Positions 1 through 11,639 of a stretch of DNA of 64,000 bases are shown piece after piece (the first letter of the stretch is position 1; each line of letters starts with the position of its first letter). The DNA is from Luidia sarsii (taxonomy: Eukaryota; Echinodermata; Asteroidea; Paxillosida; Luidiidae). Under the pieces are notes generated by a model. The model searched no databases, was not told where the DNA came from, and saw only the letters and a list, made by a program, of their open reading frames with translations. The stretch lies in contig OX465120.1 of NCBI GenBank assembly GCA_949987565.1, forward strand, positions 10,608,080 through 10,672,079, given 5' to 3'. The position numbers and the translations under genes are program-made.

Positions 1-122
1 AGGAAATTTTGGTGAGCACTTAAGCAGCTCTATGAAATTGGGGCCTGGGAATAAAAATGTGGGAAAACTCGGAGCACAAAGTGAACTACTCTGGGGGGGG
101 GGGTCTTTGGTTGGCAACGTAC

Positions 123-331
123 GAGTCGTCCAGAGAGTGACAGGCGTCCTGGGCGTCGCGGGGCTCCTCAAACTCCACGAAGGCAAAGCCGGGCGGGTTG
201 CGGGCCACCCAGACGTTCTTGACCGGCCCAAACCTGGTGAAGGCCTCCTCCAGCTCTCGCCGGCCGGCCGTCTCCCCCAGGTTGCCCACGTACACCTTGC
301 AGGACAGCTCGCATCTCGAGTAGCGGGACAT
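123..331 (-). CDS. SR-family splicing factor (SRSF3/SRSF7-like), first coding exon
   Basis: The exon starts at the ATG at 331-329 and codes for 69 residues plus two bases. It begins MSRYSR and contains an RNA-recognition motif with RNP2 (KVYVGNL) and RNP1 (GFAFVEF), plus the family signature VWVARNPPG. This places it with SRSF3/SRSF7, nuclear RNA-binding factors that act in splice-site choice and mRNA export. It ends at a donor (GTACGT, 122-117) after LDD and the first two bases of a Ser codon, where vertebrate SRSF3/7 continue with the end of the RRM. An acceptor (TTTTGCAG) lies about 17 bases upstream of the ATG, so the 5' UTR is also spliced. The rest of the RRM and the RS domain lie beyond the left edge. 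The family call is firm; SRSF3 versus SRSF7 is not resolved. Confidence 0.9.
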
Positions 332-479
332 CTTTGTAGGCTCTCTCTGCAAAACCCAACGAAAAAAAAACAAAAAAAAACGGCACTAAATAGATAAGAT
401 TTGAAGGTTTATATGAGATTTCAAGTTTGGCATGGGGGATCTTGAGAATAGTACTGAGTAAGGTTTGCGGAGACATCAA

Positions 480-2329
480 TGACCCGGCATTAGAATTCTT
501 CCCGCAAATGCAATCCTGCCGATCCCTTACTCTGTGGATGCAGTTTTTTTCTCAACTCAACTCAAACACGCCATATTTATTAAAAAATTGTTAACAAATT
601 AAGACGCTTTTGATTGACTTTGTTTTGATTTCAAAAACCATTCATGTGCTTTTAATTAAAGAAAGGCAACTTTTGCGGTTGCAAACTATTTTTCATCAGA
701 GGCGAATCAGTGACACTGATCACACCAGTTGACGACCATCCCAATCAGGGCTTGAACAATTTTTTGAAAGCTGGTGTCGTGATGAAAATTATTTTTAAAA
801 ATGCAGACTACAGCAAAGATTTTTGAGTCAACAGAAAATAATTTAAGTGAAGAGAAACACTGATGAAAACCTTCATGAAGATCGTTCATTACATTTTTCT
901 AGGCTAGACGTGAAAAAATGCAGTTTCAAACTATACATACGTAATTATTGAAACATTGGCCAACTTCGGACATGCGACATTGCGAGTAAAATCTTGTTTT
1001 TCCCAAATAATTTCACTATAAAATTAATTGTCAAATTCTAGCCCACTTACAAAATAATCCTGAGGAAATGTCGAATACCATCAATGATCAACAGAAGAAG
1101 TTGGTTTTCGAGGCGAATACATCTTTATTTCAAGTACAAATACTACAATAAGGAACGATATAATACAGAGAATGGCAGGATTTTTATCCCACGTCCGAAA
1201 ACTGGGCAACGCACTATACAGAACAAAAGAAAGGAAATTTCGTACCCAGTGCAAAAGCACTAGCGAACTAGTACTGGAAATTGCTTTAAAAATAAGGCAC
1301 TCCTCGACCTGGGTAAAGTCTACACCTATCTATAAGACTTCCTAAAGAGGTTGGTGTCGTTTATCGTATCAAATACCGGTGAAGAAGGGTTATATTTCAC
1401 CAAAAAAGAGAGCTCACCTTTCGAGTTCCAGTACCACGTCGGAATGGTGGAAAATGTGAAGTACGTGCTTCCTCAACTGCGCATGTGCCACAACCTGAAC
1501 GAGACCACGTGACCACGCCGAGGCGGGCTTAATATGAATAATGCATGAGTTGGGTAGAAGCTTTGATCTGCACACTGTATTGTTATAAATGTTTTCACTT
1601 TCCCACACCAATTATTTACTTCGTTCAGAAAGTGCAAAGGCCCGTATCCAGAAATGCAACGCCGTGGTCTTCAGTAGAAGAAGAAAACAATACTCAAAAA
1701 CGAGAAAATAAAAGCCAACGCAAAAAATAAAAGACTATCTTAAACTTTAAAGTAAAAGACAGAGGGCGCTGTTGTAGTTACCGTAAAAAAAATCCACACC
1801 AAAAAGTTTCTCAGGCCTTGTAACTATACTTTGGACTTTCATCTCTTAGATTTTCTTTTTCAGTTGTTTTCTTAGCTGATTGTTTTTGCTATACTACCCT
1901 CAGAACAAATACAATGTAATAAACCAAAACGTGTAGTCGTCCAAGCAGAATTTCTGCAAGGACTTTTGGGAAGCATACCTCCACTTCCACAGCCAAATAG
2001 GGCAACATTTCAAATGCTCCAAATTACAAACTTCCACAATTGAGCTCCAGGTTTTCTTAAACATTATTTTATTTACAAAAATCAGTTGGTCAGCCTCAAA
2101 AGCTTCCTTATTAAAAATGTGGTTACATATATCTTATGATAATCTGCCCAGACTCAGAGGAGTTATAATCTTTATAATCTCCTTATCCTCAGTATATATA
2201 TAGTAACGTTTCCACCAGACTGATAAATTGTTCGCTTTGTCAAAATTGTTCACAAAAGGAATATAATAGTTTGCGATGTCACCGTGTGAACCGCAAATCA
2301 TTTCTTGACAATGAGATGAGCTCGACCTC
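480..2329. other. gene-free AT-rich stretch with an old MITE copy
   Basis: I see no coding exon here. Around 1805-2125 the sequence matches, with many changes, the interior of the 484-bp element found at 33256-33739 and 36386-36869. Shared blocks include GTAGTCGTCCAAGC, AATTTCTGCAAGGA and CCTCCACTTCC. It is therefore an old, decayed copy of that family. Confidence 0.6.
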
Positions 2330-3600
2330 AGCCTAATACAATTGATATGGCATACCCCTTCCTCCAGTCCACCCACAGCTTGCCTATTCAAGTTAAACTC
2401 GACCTCAGCCTCATTCAATGCTATGGCATGCCCCCTCCTCCAGTCCACCCACAGCTGGCCTATCCAAGTTGAGCTTGACCTCGGCCTCACTCAATGCTAT
2501 ATGCCCCCTCCTCCAGTCCACCCACAGCTGGTCTATCCAAGTTGAGCTCAACCTCCGCCTCATTAAATGCTATGGCATGCCCCCTCCTCCAGTCCACCCA
2601 CGGCTGGCCTATCCAAGTTGAGCTCAACCTCGGCCTCATTCAATGCTATGGCATTCCCCCTCCTCCAGTCCACCCACAGCTGGCCTATCCAAGTTGAGCT
2701 CAACCTCTGCCTCATTAAATGCTATGGCATGCCCCCTCCTCCAGTCCACCCACACCTGGCCTAGGTCCAAGTTGAGCTCAACTTCTCAGCCTCATTCAAT
2801 GCTATGGCATGCCCCCTCCTCCAGTCCACCCACGGCTGGCCTATCCAAGTTGAGCTCAACTTCTCAGCCTCATTCAATGCTATGGCATGCCCCCCCTCCT
2901 CCAGTCCACCCACGGCTGGCCTATCCAAGTTGAGCTCAACCTCGGCCTCATTCAATGCTATGGCATGCCCCCTCCTCCAGTCCACCCACAGCTGGCCTAT
3001 CCAAGTTGAGCTCGACCTCGGCCTCATTAAATGCTATGGCATGCGCCCTCCTCCAGTCCACCCACAGCTGGCCTATCCAAGTTGAGCTCGACCTCGGCCT
3101 CATTCAATGCTATGGCATGCCCCATCCTCCAGTCCACCCACAGCTGGCCTATCCAAGTTGAGCTTAACCTCGGCCTCATTAAATGCTATGGCATGTTCCC
3201 TCCTCCAGTCCACCCACAGCTGGCCTATCCAAGTTGAGCTCGACCTCGGCCTCATTCAATGCTATGGCATGCCCCATCCTCCAGTCCACCCACAGCTGGC
3301 CTATCCAAGTTGAGCTTAACCTCGGCCTCATTAAATGCTATGGCATGCGCCCTCCTCCAGTCCACCCACAGCTGGCCTATCCAAGTTGAGCTCGACCTCG
3401 GCCTCATTCAATGCTATGGCATGCCCCATCCTCCAGTCCACCCACAGCTGGCCTATCCAAGTTGAGCTTAACCTCGGCCTCATTAAATGCTATGGCATGT
3501 TCCCTCCTCCAGTCCACCCACAGCTGGCCTATCCAAGTTGAGCTCGACCTCGGCCCCATTCAATGCTATGGCATGCCCCCTCCTCCAGTCCACTCGATCA
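2330..3600. repeat. 76-bp minisatellite with higher-order structure
   Basis: About 16-17 tandem copies of a 76-bp unit are present, recognisable by CTCCTCCAGTCCACCCACAG and TATCCAAGTTGAGCT. Because 76 is not a multiple of three, each forward reading frame stays open for only 65-96 codons before shifting, giving a ladder of meaningless overlapping ORFs. From about 3031 onward, variants at two sites alternate in a regular 152/304-bp pattern (see findings). Confidence 0.95.
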
Positions 3601-4013
3601 GAGCTTGACTATCAGGAGTCGTTATCGCCTGCCAGTCAAAAGAGGGTACCGAATACGTGGCCACATGAACAACGGTGTAAAATCCAAACTGATGTCATGA
3701 ATTTCCTAAATAAATAATAATCGTTGTTCCTAAGCTCTTTCAAAAACAACTTTTCTCAGGGTTTACCAAAAACTTTTTTTAGGAGTTACTTCCTGGACTG
3801 AGTAAATATTTTTGGACGGATTATAAAAAGCTACTCTTTTAAATCTAAAACGTAAATCTGCCCTCACAGAACTGTACACTTGTCTTGAAAAAAGGGTCAC
3901 TTAATAGATAAATAGATTGAGTAAATAATTTATAAATCTCAAAAGTTTTGAGATTTGCATTTTGCCGAATTTTAGCCAGTAACAGTTTGCAACATTATTA
4001 TGTATCACTTTAA

Positions 4014-4381
4014 AGCCCCTACACAACATTGGTAAGATCAAAAAACATAATTTTTTTTACAGATTTACATGAAACCTATAAAGTTTGAAGTAAGTAGAAA
4101 CCTCACACTGAAATATTTCTGCCTAAAATGTTGTATTTTGGGAGAAAAGAGTAAAAGAAATCGTTAATTTACGTCTCACCGAAATCTAAACTTTTTTTCG
4201 GAACAGTACGGCGTTGAATGCTGCATTTTCGCGAAACAAATGAAGTGGTTTTCACGATTTTCTCGAGACTGGGTTGGCGGATTGAGCTGAAATTTTCACA
4301 GGTGTGCTATTTCACGCATATTTTGGATCAGACAACGTATGGATGCTATTCTTTGACCTCAACCAATGTTGTGTAGGGGCT
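4014..4381. mobile_element. MITE with AGCCCCTACACAAC inverted ends, TTAA-type, copy 1
   Basis: The left end is AGCCCCTACACAACATTGG and the right end is its complement. TTAA precedes the left end (4010-4013); the right flank reads TCTT, so the duplication is lost or mutated on that side. It is in the opposite orientation to the copies at 19693-20061 and 49809-50177. Length (368 bp), lack of coding capacity and a TTAA target point to a piggyBac-type non-autonomous element. Confidence 0.75.
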
Positions 4382-4485
4382 TCTTCAATTTCGACGTAAA
4401 AACCACAGCCTGGATTGTTCAGGTTTTTCTCAGATGGAGATGAAGCCTGAGCTCAGAGCCTGATGTGTGGATTCGTCAAAGGGTC

Positions 4486-7400
4486 TCAGACGTTGTGGAT
4501 GTCTCGATCCCGATCTGGTCTGTGGATCTCCACCAGGCGGAAGGCCCTGAGCAGGGGGACCAACGGGGACAGCAGGCCCCGGAGGACGTCGGCAAGAGGA
4601 GCCGCGATCGTCCGCAGGGCCAGGCCGACGTTGTGGAGGAAGACGGCCGGCGGCTGCACCAGGTGGTTGAAGAGGGCGGCCAGGAGGGGCTTGAGGAGGA
4701 AGTCGCCCAGCGTGGCCAGGAGGCCGACCAGGAGCCGGCCCAGGACGCTGAAGGCTAGGAACCTCAGGAGCTCCAGCAAGAGGATCAGGAGGGAGTCGCT
4801 GAGGATGCGGAGCGCCCCGAAAACCTCCTGGACGCCTCGACGGACCAGCCTCTCCGATCTGCATAATCAATTAATGTTTAAATTAATTAATTCTGCCTCT
4901 GAGAAAGGTCCTGCTAGGATCGAAACGTCAGGCCCACTAAATTTTAGATTTACATTTTGGTAATTTTAGTCAGTAAGCAGTTTGCAACATTTTTGTATAT
5001 CACCCTAATTAATTAATGGTTTAATTAATTAATTAATTAATGTTTAAATTAATTAATTATTTAATTTTAAAATTAATTAATTAATGATCATAAAAATTAG
5101 TGGGCCTGACGTTTTGATCCTAGCAGGACCTTTCTCAAAGGCAGATTAATTGATTAATATCTTTTTAAAATTAATTAATTATTCTTAAAATTAATTATTT
5201 AATTTTTTTATTAATTTTTTTTTTTATTAATTATTTTATTTTTTTAATTAATCATTTAATTTTTCAATTAATTATTTAATTTTTACATGTGTTACCGACT
5301 CTTTTCAGAGCCATACTCCAAAAAAGTGAGGACTTGCATATTGTCACTGCACACTCGCCACACTATTTTCGTTTAAATTGGGGGAAAAAATAGCAAAGAA
5401 AACTTTGACTGGATGGGGATTTGAACCCGAGATCTCTGGTTTTGCGTACCAGCGCTCAAATTAAATTTGAGGCAAGGACTTACTTATCAGCTACGCCAGT
5501 CATGTAGACATCATTACGACTGGGCCGTGTGTCATAGTACCTGACGTTCCCTTGCTGGTAATGGTAGATGTATCTGAAATTGTCCAAATAATGAGAGATA
5601 TTAGTGGTTTGATAAATATACACAGCTGAAATTGCAAACAAGTACACAGACATCCAAGCATGTGCAACCACCCAACCGAGCATTGGATCAAGTAAGTGAG
5701 CAAGTAAGTGAGCAAGCAAGCGAGCAAGCAAGCGAGCAAGCAAGCAAGCAAGCAAGCAAGCTAGCACGCAAGCAAGCAAGCAAGCTAGCACGCAAGGAAG
5801 GAAGCAAGCAAGCAAGCAAACCAGCCAGCAAGCAAGCAAGCAAGCAAACAAGCAAACAAACAAGCAAGCAAGCAAGCAATCAAGCAAGCAAGCACACAGA
5901 CAGCAAAAACACATCCATACCTATGTGTGCTCTCCTCAAGCATGTAGCCCAGTGTTCCGTCCGGCCCTGTCTGATCGTATGCGCTCCCCTCTCCCGTGTA
6001 CCCGAGGCCCAGCGGCCCCGCCCTTCCCACAATGCTCTCCTCCGCCCGGGACAGCTCCACGTCCGAGGCGGTGCTGGTCATGGTCGCCAGGGCAAAGTTC
6101 TGCGACTGCCCGGCAGTGTCGTTGTTGTCGTCGCCATGGTTGTCTTTCGGGGGCATCGCTGGCTTGCTGTCGCCAGCCGACTCGGACTGGAATCCTAAGT
6201 TGACCTTCCACTTTTTCTCCCTGGATGTCTTCCTGGGGTAGGGGGGCGCGGGGTCGGGGGGGCTCGGCTGCTTCTGGTCTGGAATCATCGACGATGACCG
6301 AGATTATTCCTACTCTTACTTTGAATTGTTTTAATTGATTAATGACCGACATGACTGACTGACTGACTGACTGACTGACTGACTGACTGACTGACTGACT
6401 GACTGACTGACTGACTGACTGACTGACTGACTGACTGACTGACTGACTGACTGACTGACTGAATGAATGACTGACTGACTGACTGACTGACTGACTGACT
6501 GACTGACTGACTGACTGACTGACTGACTGACTGACTGACTGACTGACTGACTGACTGATTGACTGACTAACTGACTGATGACAAACTGACTGACTGACTG
6601 ACTCACTCACTCACTGACTTGACTGACTAATGGCCAACTAATTAACTGACTGACTGAATGACTGACCAATTGTCCAACTGGCTGACTGACTGACTGACTG
6701 ACTGACTGACTGACTGACTGACTGACTGCCTGCTGTAAGAAAAGCTACCGACCTGTCTTCCTGCTCTGTTCTGGTTTGCTGGGAGATGGATCATACACTC
6801 GTCCCTTTCTGCTTTTCCCCGGTCGATCTACTGGCCGTATATCCTCCTTCTTTGGAGTCTCTGAAACAAAATGAGGAAATTTATCTTTCCCTCCAGCTTA
6901 GTTTTTCATCAGGGCCGCAATCAAGCCATAAAGAGATGACTTAGACGGTGTCACTGCAGACTTGTTTGTAGATAAAACATGATGTTTGCGTTGAGGAGAA
7001 TGTGATCCAATGTGGGTTTGCCCTGCTCGACGCAATAAGCACTGCGTGCTCAGTGCTTTGCCCGATGCCTGATGAAAACAAATTCAGGCAGCTCGGGCGG
7101 GATTCGAACCCGCGACTCCTGCTTTCTAGTGCAGCTGCCGCTGTCCTTCACGCATCTTTTCGAGGATGACGCTCACCTTGCAGGGCTCTGCTGAAATCGT
7201 AGGGCGGAACTTCCTCCTTGCGGTGCACCGACTTCTGGCTGGCCACGGAGACGTCTTCGTCTGACGAGTCCACACTGCCCCGGTCGACGAAAACATTAAC
7301 CCCCGGCTTGGAAACCATTCCACTAGCACTGGTAAACAAACAGCAACGCAACTTTAAAGGCCTAATACAACATTGGGAAGATCAGAAAACATCGATGTCC

Positions 7401-8988
7401 ACAGATTCCATTCTAATTTACACAGTTTGTAGATGGTCATGATAGAATCCTCATGTTGAAACCGTACGGTCTGGGATGCTGTACTTCTCGAGAAATCTTC
7501 ATGAGGATGGGAAGGATGAGGAGGATGAGGAGGGGGAGGATGAGGGGGATGAGGAGGGGGATAAGGAGGGGAATGAGGAGAAGAAAGAGGAGGAGGAGTA
7601 TGAGAATGAGGATGATGGGGAGGATGAGGAGGATGGGGAGGATTAGGAGGAACAGGATTAGGAGGGGGAGGTTGAGGTGGATGAGGAGAATGAGGAGAAT
7701 GAGGAGTTGGCAAGTGAAATCCCGACCAAAAGGATCAAACCCAATCGCACAATACAACAGTACTGTGAAACACTGTGCACTCTATCCAAGGAAATTTCTG
7801 GCCCAGCAAAACTTGCCACAGAAAGTCGCAGGACTGGGAAACCAGTCAAACTGATTCTTGGGTGTGTCCGTCAAGACGCTAACCCCGCCCCCGATTGTCT
7901 CAACGGCCTCTTCTCTCAATGTCCAATACCTCTTGATGCTGGATACCGGTGACGCCTTGGTATTGTTAGCTGACAGACGATTGGAAACCGGTTTGGGAGG
8001 CTGAAGGTGAGCACGACCATCTGGCCTGGGAGCTGACAGACAGACAAAAAAAAAAAAGGGAAAGATTTGAAACAAGACAATTTAAAGGAATTCCAACAAG
8101 ACAACCAAAAACTTTGACTGGGCAATGGCTTGATTCCGAGACTTTTGGTTTTGTGTATCAGTGCTCTTACCATCTGAGCTATCCTCATCATGACAATGAA
8201 GAGGAGGAGGGAGAGGAGGAGGAAGAGGGGGATAAGGAGGGGGATGAGGAGGATGGGAAAGATGAAGAGGGGAGGATGAGGAGGGAGAGGAGGAGGAAGA
8301 GGGGGATAAGGAGGAGGATGAGGAGGATGGGAAAGATGAAGAGGGGAAAGATATGGAGGATGGGAAAGATGAAGAGGAGGATGAGGGGGAGAGGAGGAGG
8401 AAGAGGGGGATAAGGAGGAGGATGAGGAGGATGGGAATGATGGGGCGGAAGAGGAGGAGGAGGATGGGAAAGATGAAGAGGAGGATGAGGAGGGAGAGGA
8501 GGAGGAAGAGGGGGATAAGGAGGAGGATGAGGAGAATGGGAAAGATGAAGAGGAGGAGGATGAGGAGGACGAGGAGGATGTGGATGACAAGGAGGAGGTG
8601 AAGGGGGAGGAGGATGAGGAGGATGAGGAAAGAGAAGAGGATGTGAAGGATAAGGGGGATTGTGAGTGGGAGGATGGGGATGATGATGGGAAGGATGAGA
8701 ATGATGAGAACATGAGAATGAAGAAGATGGGGAGGATGATGATGATGGTGACAATGACCATGATGGCCATGATGACATCATGATGATGGTGCCAACGGTT
8801 CTTTTGATCATTACTCTACCTCTTGGTGTGTGGGTTGTGGAGGCTTGGCCCCTGCTTCGGCTGGACATGACGCTCACGTCCTCGTCCCCGGAGCTGACAT
8901 GAGGCATGGTGTCCTCCGGCTCAGAGCTATCCCAGTTGCTGTCGGACTCCGGTGAGTGGGTGCCATTGCGCAGCTGCTGGGCCGCAAT
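4486..8988 (-). CDS. unrecognised seven-exon protein with hydrophobic C-terminus (5' end not found)
   Basis: Seven minus-strand exons join in phase: 8988-8820, 8032-7930, 7328-7177, 6860-6753, 6278-5921, 5573-5484 and 4858-4486. They total 1353 nt, or 450 residues plus a TGA stop. Every junction is GT/AG, and every split codon completes without a stop. The first exon starts in phase 0 with IAAQQLRNG, so at least one exon lies upstream. The first ~290 residues are Ser/Pro/charge-rich and look disordered, with two copies of a DEDVSV motif (SSGDEDVSVMS and DSSDEDVSVAS) in different exons. The penultimate exon has a Tyr-rich stretch (RYIYHYQQGNVRYYDTR). The last exon has about 90 Leu/Val/Ala-rich residues with scattered Arg, Asn and Pro, suggesting membrane-embedded or amphipathic helices, then a charged tail RPDRDRDIHNV. 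I do not recognise the family. The exon chain is well supported; the function is unknown. Confidence 0.8.
4895..5300. repeat. hairpin-GAAACGTC repeat pair with AATT-rich spacer
   Basis: Two oppositely oriented copies of the dispersed unit GGTCCTGCTAGGATCGAAAC-GTCAGGCC lie at about 4905-4942 (+) and 5103-5145 (-). They are separated and followed by AATTAATT/TTTAATTAA low-complexity DNA. The unit is described under the hammerhead-like finding. At 5290-5320 there is also a histone-like stem-loop fragment (CTCTTTTCAGAGCCATAC). Confidence 0.8.
5692..5900. repeat. (AAGC)n microsatellite
   Basis: A nearly pure AAGC/CAAG tetranucleotide array. On the minus strand it lies just downstream of the donor at 5920 of the seven-exon gene, i.e. 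in the 5' part of that intron. Confidence 0.9.
6350..6730. repeat. (CTGA)n microsatellite
   Basis: A CTGA/GACT array with scattered interruptions. On the minus strand it starts about 20 bp after the donor at 6752 of the seven-exon gene. Confidence 0.92.
7015..7142 (-). mobile_element. tRNA-Ser-like SINE fragment, copy 1
   Basis: The minus strand contains an intact B box (GGGTTCGAATCCCGCCC), preceded by a region resembling a serine tRNA anticodon arm (CTAGAAA, anticodon AGA). A conserved tail contains AAGCACTGAGTGCTCAGTG. A fuller copy with A box lies at 14240-14395 and a tail fragment near 17795-17845. The shared tail and lack of a full cloverleaf indicate a SINE, not a functional tRNA. Confidence 0.6.
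7355..7500. mobile_element. fragment of a second TTAA-type MITE family
   Basis: It begins TTAAAGGCCTAATACAACATTGGGAAGATCAG..., related to but distinct from the AGCCCCTACACAAC family. Only one end is present before the GGA-rich array begins. The same family ends at about 54632, where the inverted end CCCAATGTTGTATTGAGCC is followed by TTTAA. Confidence 0.6.
7500..7705. repeat. GGA-rich purine tract
   Basis: Imperfect GGATGA/GGA array. It produces long Pro/His-rich, Arg/Met-rich and Leu-rich shadow ORFs in several frames, none coding. It lies inside an intron of the seven-exon gene. Confidence 0.9.
8100..8185 (-). mobile_element. tRNA-like SINE fragment (CTGAGCTATCC family)
   Basis: The complement of CCATCTGAGCTATCC is a tRNA A-box-like motif (GATAGCTCAGATGG). 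It is followed on the minus strand by a decayed anticodon arm and B box, and by the family's AAAGTTTT tail. Better copies lie at 45050-45190, 45720-45865, 55025-55150 and 56640-56745. Confidence 0.5.
8195..8745. repeat. GGA/GAGGAT purine array
   Basis: About 550 bp of imperfect GGAGGATGAGGA repeat. On the minus strand it follows the donor at 8819 of the seven-exon gene. The very long Ser-rich and Pro/His-rich minus-strand ORFs here are repeat artefacts. Confidence 0.92.
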
Positions 8989-9079
8989 CTGGAAAGAAGC
9001 GCAGGTACCAGACCAGAATTTGAATTGAAATCGTCAACATTTCCATTAAATGGTGCAAAATGCTGACTGATTAAAAAAT

Positions 9080-9262
9080 CGCAGTGGCTGTTGTTACGGC
9101 AGTCGTCCGTGTGGTTCCCTGACTTCACCATATTTGTCAGGATGTTTAGCTCTTTGAACCAGACTATCAGCTAATAGACTGGTTCAACCAGCCTGCAATG
9201 CTGACGACATACAATCAAGTCAGGGAACCACACGGACGACTGCCGTAACAACAGCCACTGCG
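9080..9262. mobile_element. 183-bp MITE with long inverted repeats and 9-bp target duplication, copy 1
   Basis: The ends are CGCAGTGGCTGTTGTTACGG and its exact complement; the inverted repeats run about 45 bp. It is flanked by TTAAAAAAT at 9071-9079 and 9263-9271, a perfect 9-bp duplication. Nine-base duplications with long inverted repeats are typical of Mutator-like elements. Four more copies of identical length occur in the window. Confidence 0.9.
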
Positions 9263-9271
9263 TTAAAAAAT

Positions 9272-11027
9272 ACAAATACGTTCATTTAAACGCCCAATGG
9301 AAATGTGAATTAGAACTTAGGTCTTCTTTTTCTTAAAAATTGATTGGGACTGACATTTCAATCCTTTAAAAAAAAAATATTCATTTAGGAAAGGCAGCAA
9401 AATGAATATAAATTGGCCTAAATTACTAATTTTTAATTACTAGACTACGGAGTATGGTCGTGGAATAATTATTTTCTAGAAACAAAATATTTAATAAATT
9501 ATCAATTAATGATTACTAAATTAAAGTAATACATGTATATTAAATCTATGCATTATTTGGATGGTCTTTAGTGTCATTAAATCCCTTGATTTTCAAATTA
9601 ATTCATAAAAAACGGTCTTTCCTCTTACAAAAATCAGCCGTCACTAAGGACGCCGAAATTAGTCAGTGCCCGGTCCACATACACGTGCGTAACTCAATTA
9701 TCACAGTCCAAAATTGAAATGGAAACCAGACTTCACAGATTTTAAATTTTTTCCACACCGGGTTTTCTGCTCCATTTTACACCAGTTAAAACAAAAAAAT
9801 AGCCTAAAAAACCACTCCTTTCACAATTCAATCTTGTCAATTAGCTCATAAATGCCATGATATGCATAAAAAATGAACCAGAAGTGTGTGAAAATCGAAC
9901 GTTTATCACTTACCATTTTAGAAGCGTTCAATTTGTAGGTGTCCATGTTTTGGAATTGCCTCATGCATATTCATGATATGTCAACAATATGCAAAAGTTG
10001 CAAATTACTTTCAGACCAATAATATGAAAATAAATGCACAAACTGATTTCAGGAAAGGCATTCCAAATTTTTTAGAGGTTCAACTTTCATGGTTTTATTC
10101 AATTTCTATGTAAAAATAGAAGTGAGGGGTGATTTACTGCGGACAATTTATTTAAATTATTACTAAATATGTAATGCATAATTCATAGTACGTGCTGGAC
10201 TCCCGAACTTTGACCTTTGACCAGGGGCACAGACGTGCAGTATACCAAAAATAAATTCACCAAAATGGGTCTCGACGAATCTTTGGTAAGTGCAACGAAT
10301 TCCGACCATTTTTACAATTTTCTCCTTCATAGATGAGCAATCGGACTATTTCAAAACATTTTGAAGGGGTTGGGTATCCTTGATCTTTCGGTTTGGGGGA
10401 AATTGGAGCGATTTGTGACGTTAACTGGCGTCCACAAAATAAGTTTTGATTTTCATTTAGATCAACTATAGTCATATTCTTTGTGTTTACACTTGACTTA
10501 GTTTGTGCATGGTTTGTTTGTGTACTTGCCTTGGGTGGGGCTCGTGAGTTTGTGGATAATTTTGCACTTTGTGCTCCATGAAATTACGGCAAATCTTTGG
10601 TTCATTTTCATTGTTCTCGCTGGTTCTTTTTCATTTTCTCATGTCTTAAATTTACATGGATGATAATTATATAAATATTAATATAATATTATTATCATTA
10701 TTAATTATTTAATTTCGAAAGATTTTACTTTTCGCAGTGGCTATATTGTTACGGCAGCCGTAATGCAATTTCCATTTTCTATCTTTACGCACGAAATCTG
10801 CGTATGTGACATGCCTGCTGCCGATTTCAAGAAACTTACTTAGTTGCGTAAAACACAGCCACTGCGAAATTATTGATAATAATTAATAGATGATACCTAC
10901 ATACCTACTAGTAGTACTAGTACTACTTACTAGATACAAAAACTAAAAAAAATATATAATTAAAAGGGTGAAAAAAACCTACATCCACAATATTTATTAA
11001 TCACCAATAAATTGAATAATTAATTAC
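9272..11027. other. gene-free AT-rich interval
   Basis: No supported exon. At about 10737-10866 there is a shorter relative of the CGCAGTGGC MITE: outer ends GCAGTGGCT and AGCCACTGC are kept, but the interior differs and includes TTACGGCAGCCGTAA. The rest looks unstructured. Confidence 0.6.
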
Positions 11028-11224
11028 TTGTCACTCTGTCCTTTATCTTCTCATTTCTCTCCCCCCCTCTCACTCCCTCTCTCATCCTTTCTATCACTCT
11101 GCCTCCATCTCACCTCTCTCTTGCTCTCTCTCCTTCCCATTCCCTGTCTGTCACTGCCTCTGTCTATCTCACATCTTGCTGTCTTTCTCCCATGCGTCTT
11201 TCTCACTGTCTTTCATACTCTGTC

Positions 11225-11261
<37 letters not shown>

Positions 11262-11590
11262 GGTTGGCTGTGTCTGCCTGCTTTTCTGTATATATATATC
11301 TCCATCTGTCTCTTGTATTCTGTCTCTATCTCTCACTCTGTCTCTTCATCTCTCTGCATCTGTATCTCTGCCTCTGTGTCTCTCTATGTCTGTGTTTGTC
11401 ACTCTATCTCTCTATTTCTCTGTCTGTCTCTCTTTCTCTGTCTCTGATCTCCGACTGTCTCTCCGTCTCTCTATGTCTGTAACTCTGTCTCTCTGTCTCT
11501 TTCTCTGTCTGTATTTGTCACTCTGTCTCTCTATCTGTCTCTCTTTCTCTGTCTTGATCTCTTACTGTCACTCACTCACTCTATCCCTAA
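11028..11590. repeat. CTCT/CTGT pyrimidine-rich tract
   Basis: Imperfect TCTCTGTCTGTC-type repeats, including a short pure (TGTC)n block near 11224-11262. The Ser/Leu/Cys-rich ORFs crossing it are artefacts. Confidence 0.9.
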
Positions 11591-11639
11591 CTGTATCATA
11601 CATGTTCATGTACATAATTATACTGTGTTCATTCTGGCT

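Noticed and set aside
4430..4870. 146-codon minus-strand ORF rich in Pro/Arg/Gly
   Set aside because: Out of frame with the phase-consistent exon 4486-4858, which has strong G/C third-position bias and completes the upstream split codon.
7916..8907. Long Ser-rich and Pro/His-rich minus-strand ORFs
   Set aside because: GGA-repeat artefacts fused to real exon ends; the true exons are 8820-8988 and 7930-8032.
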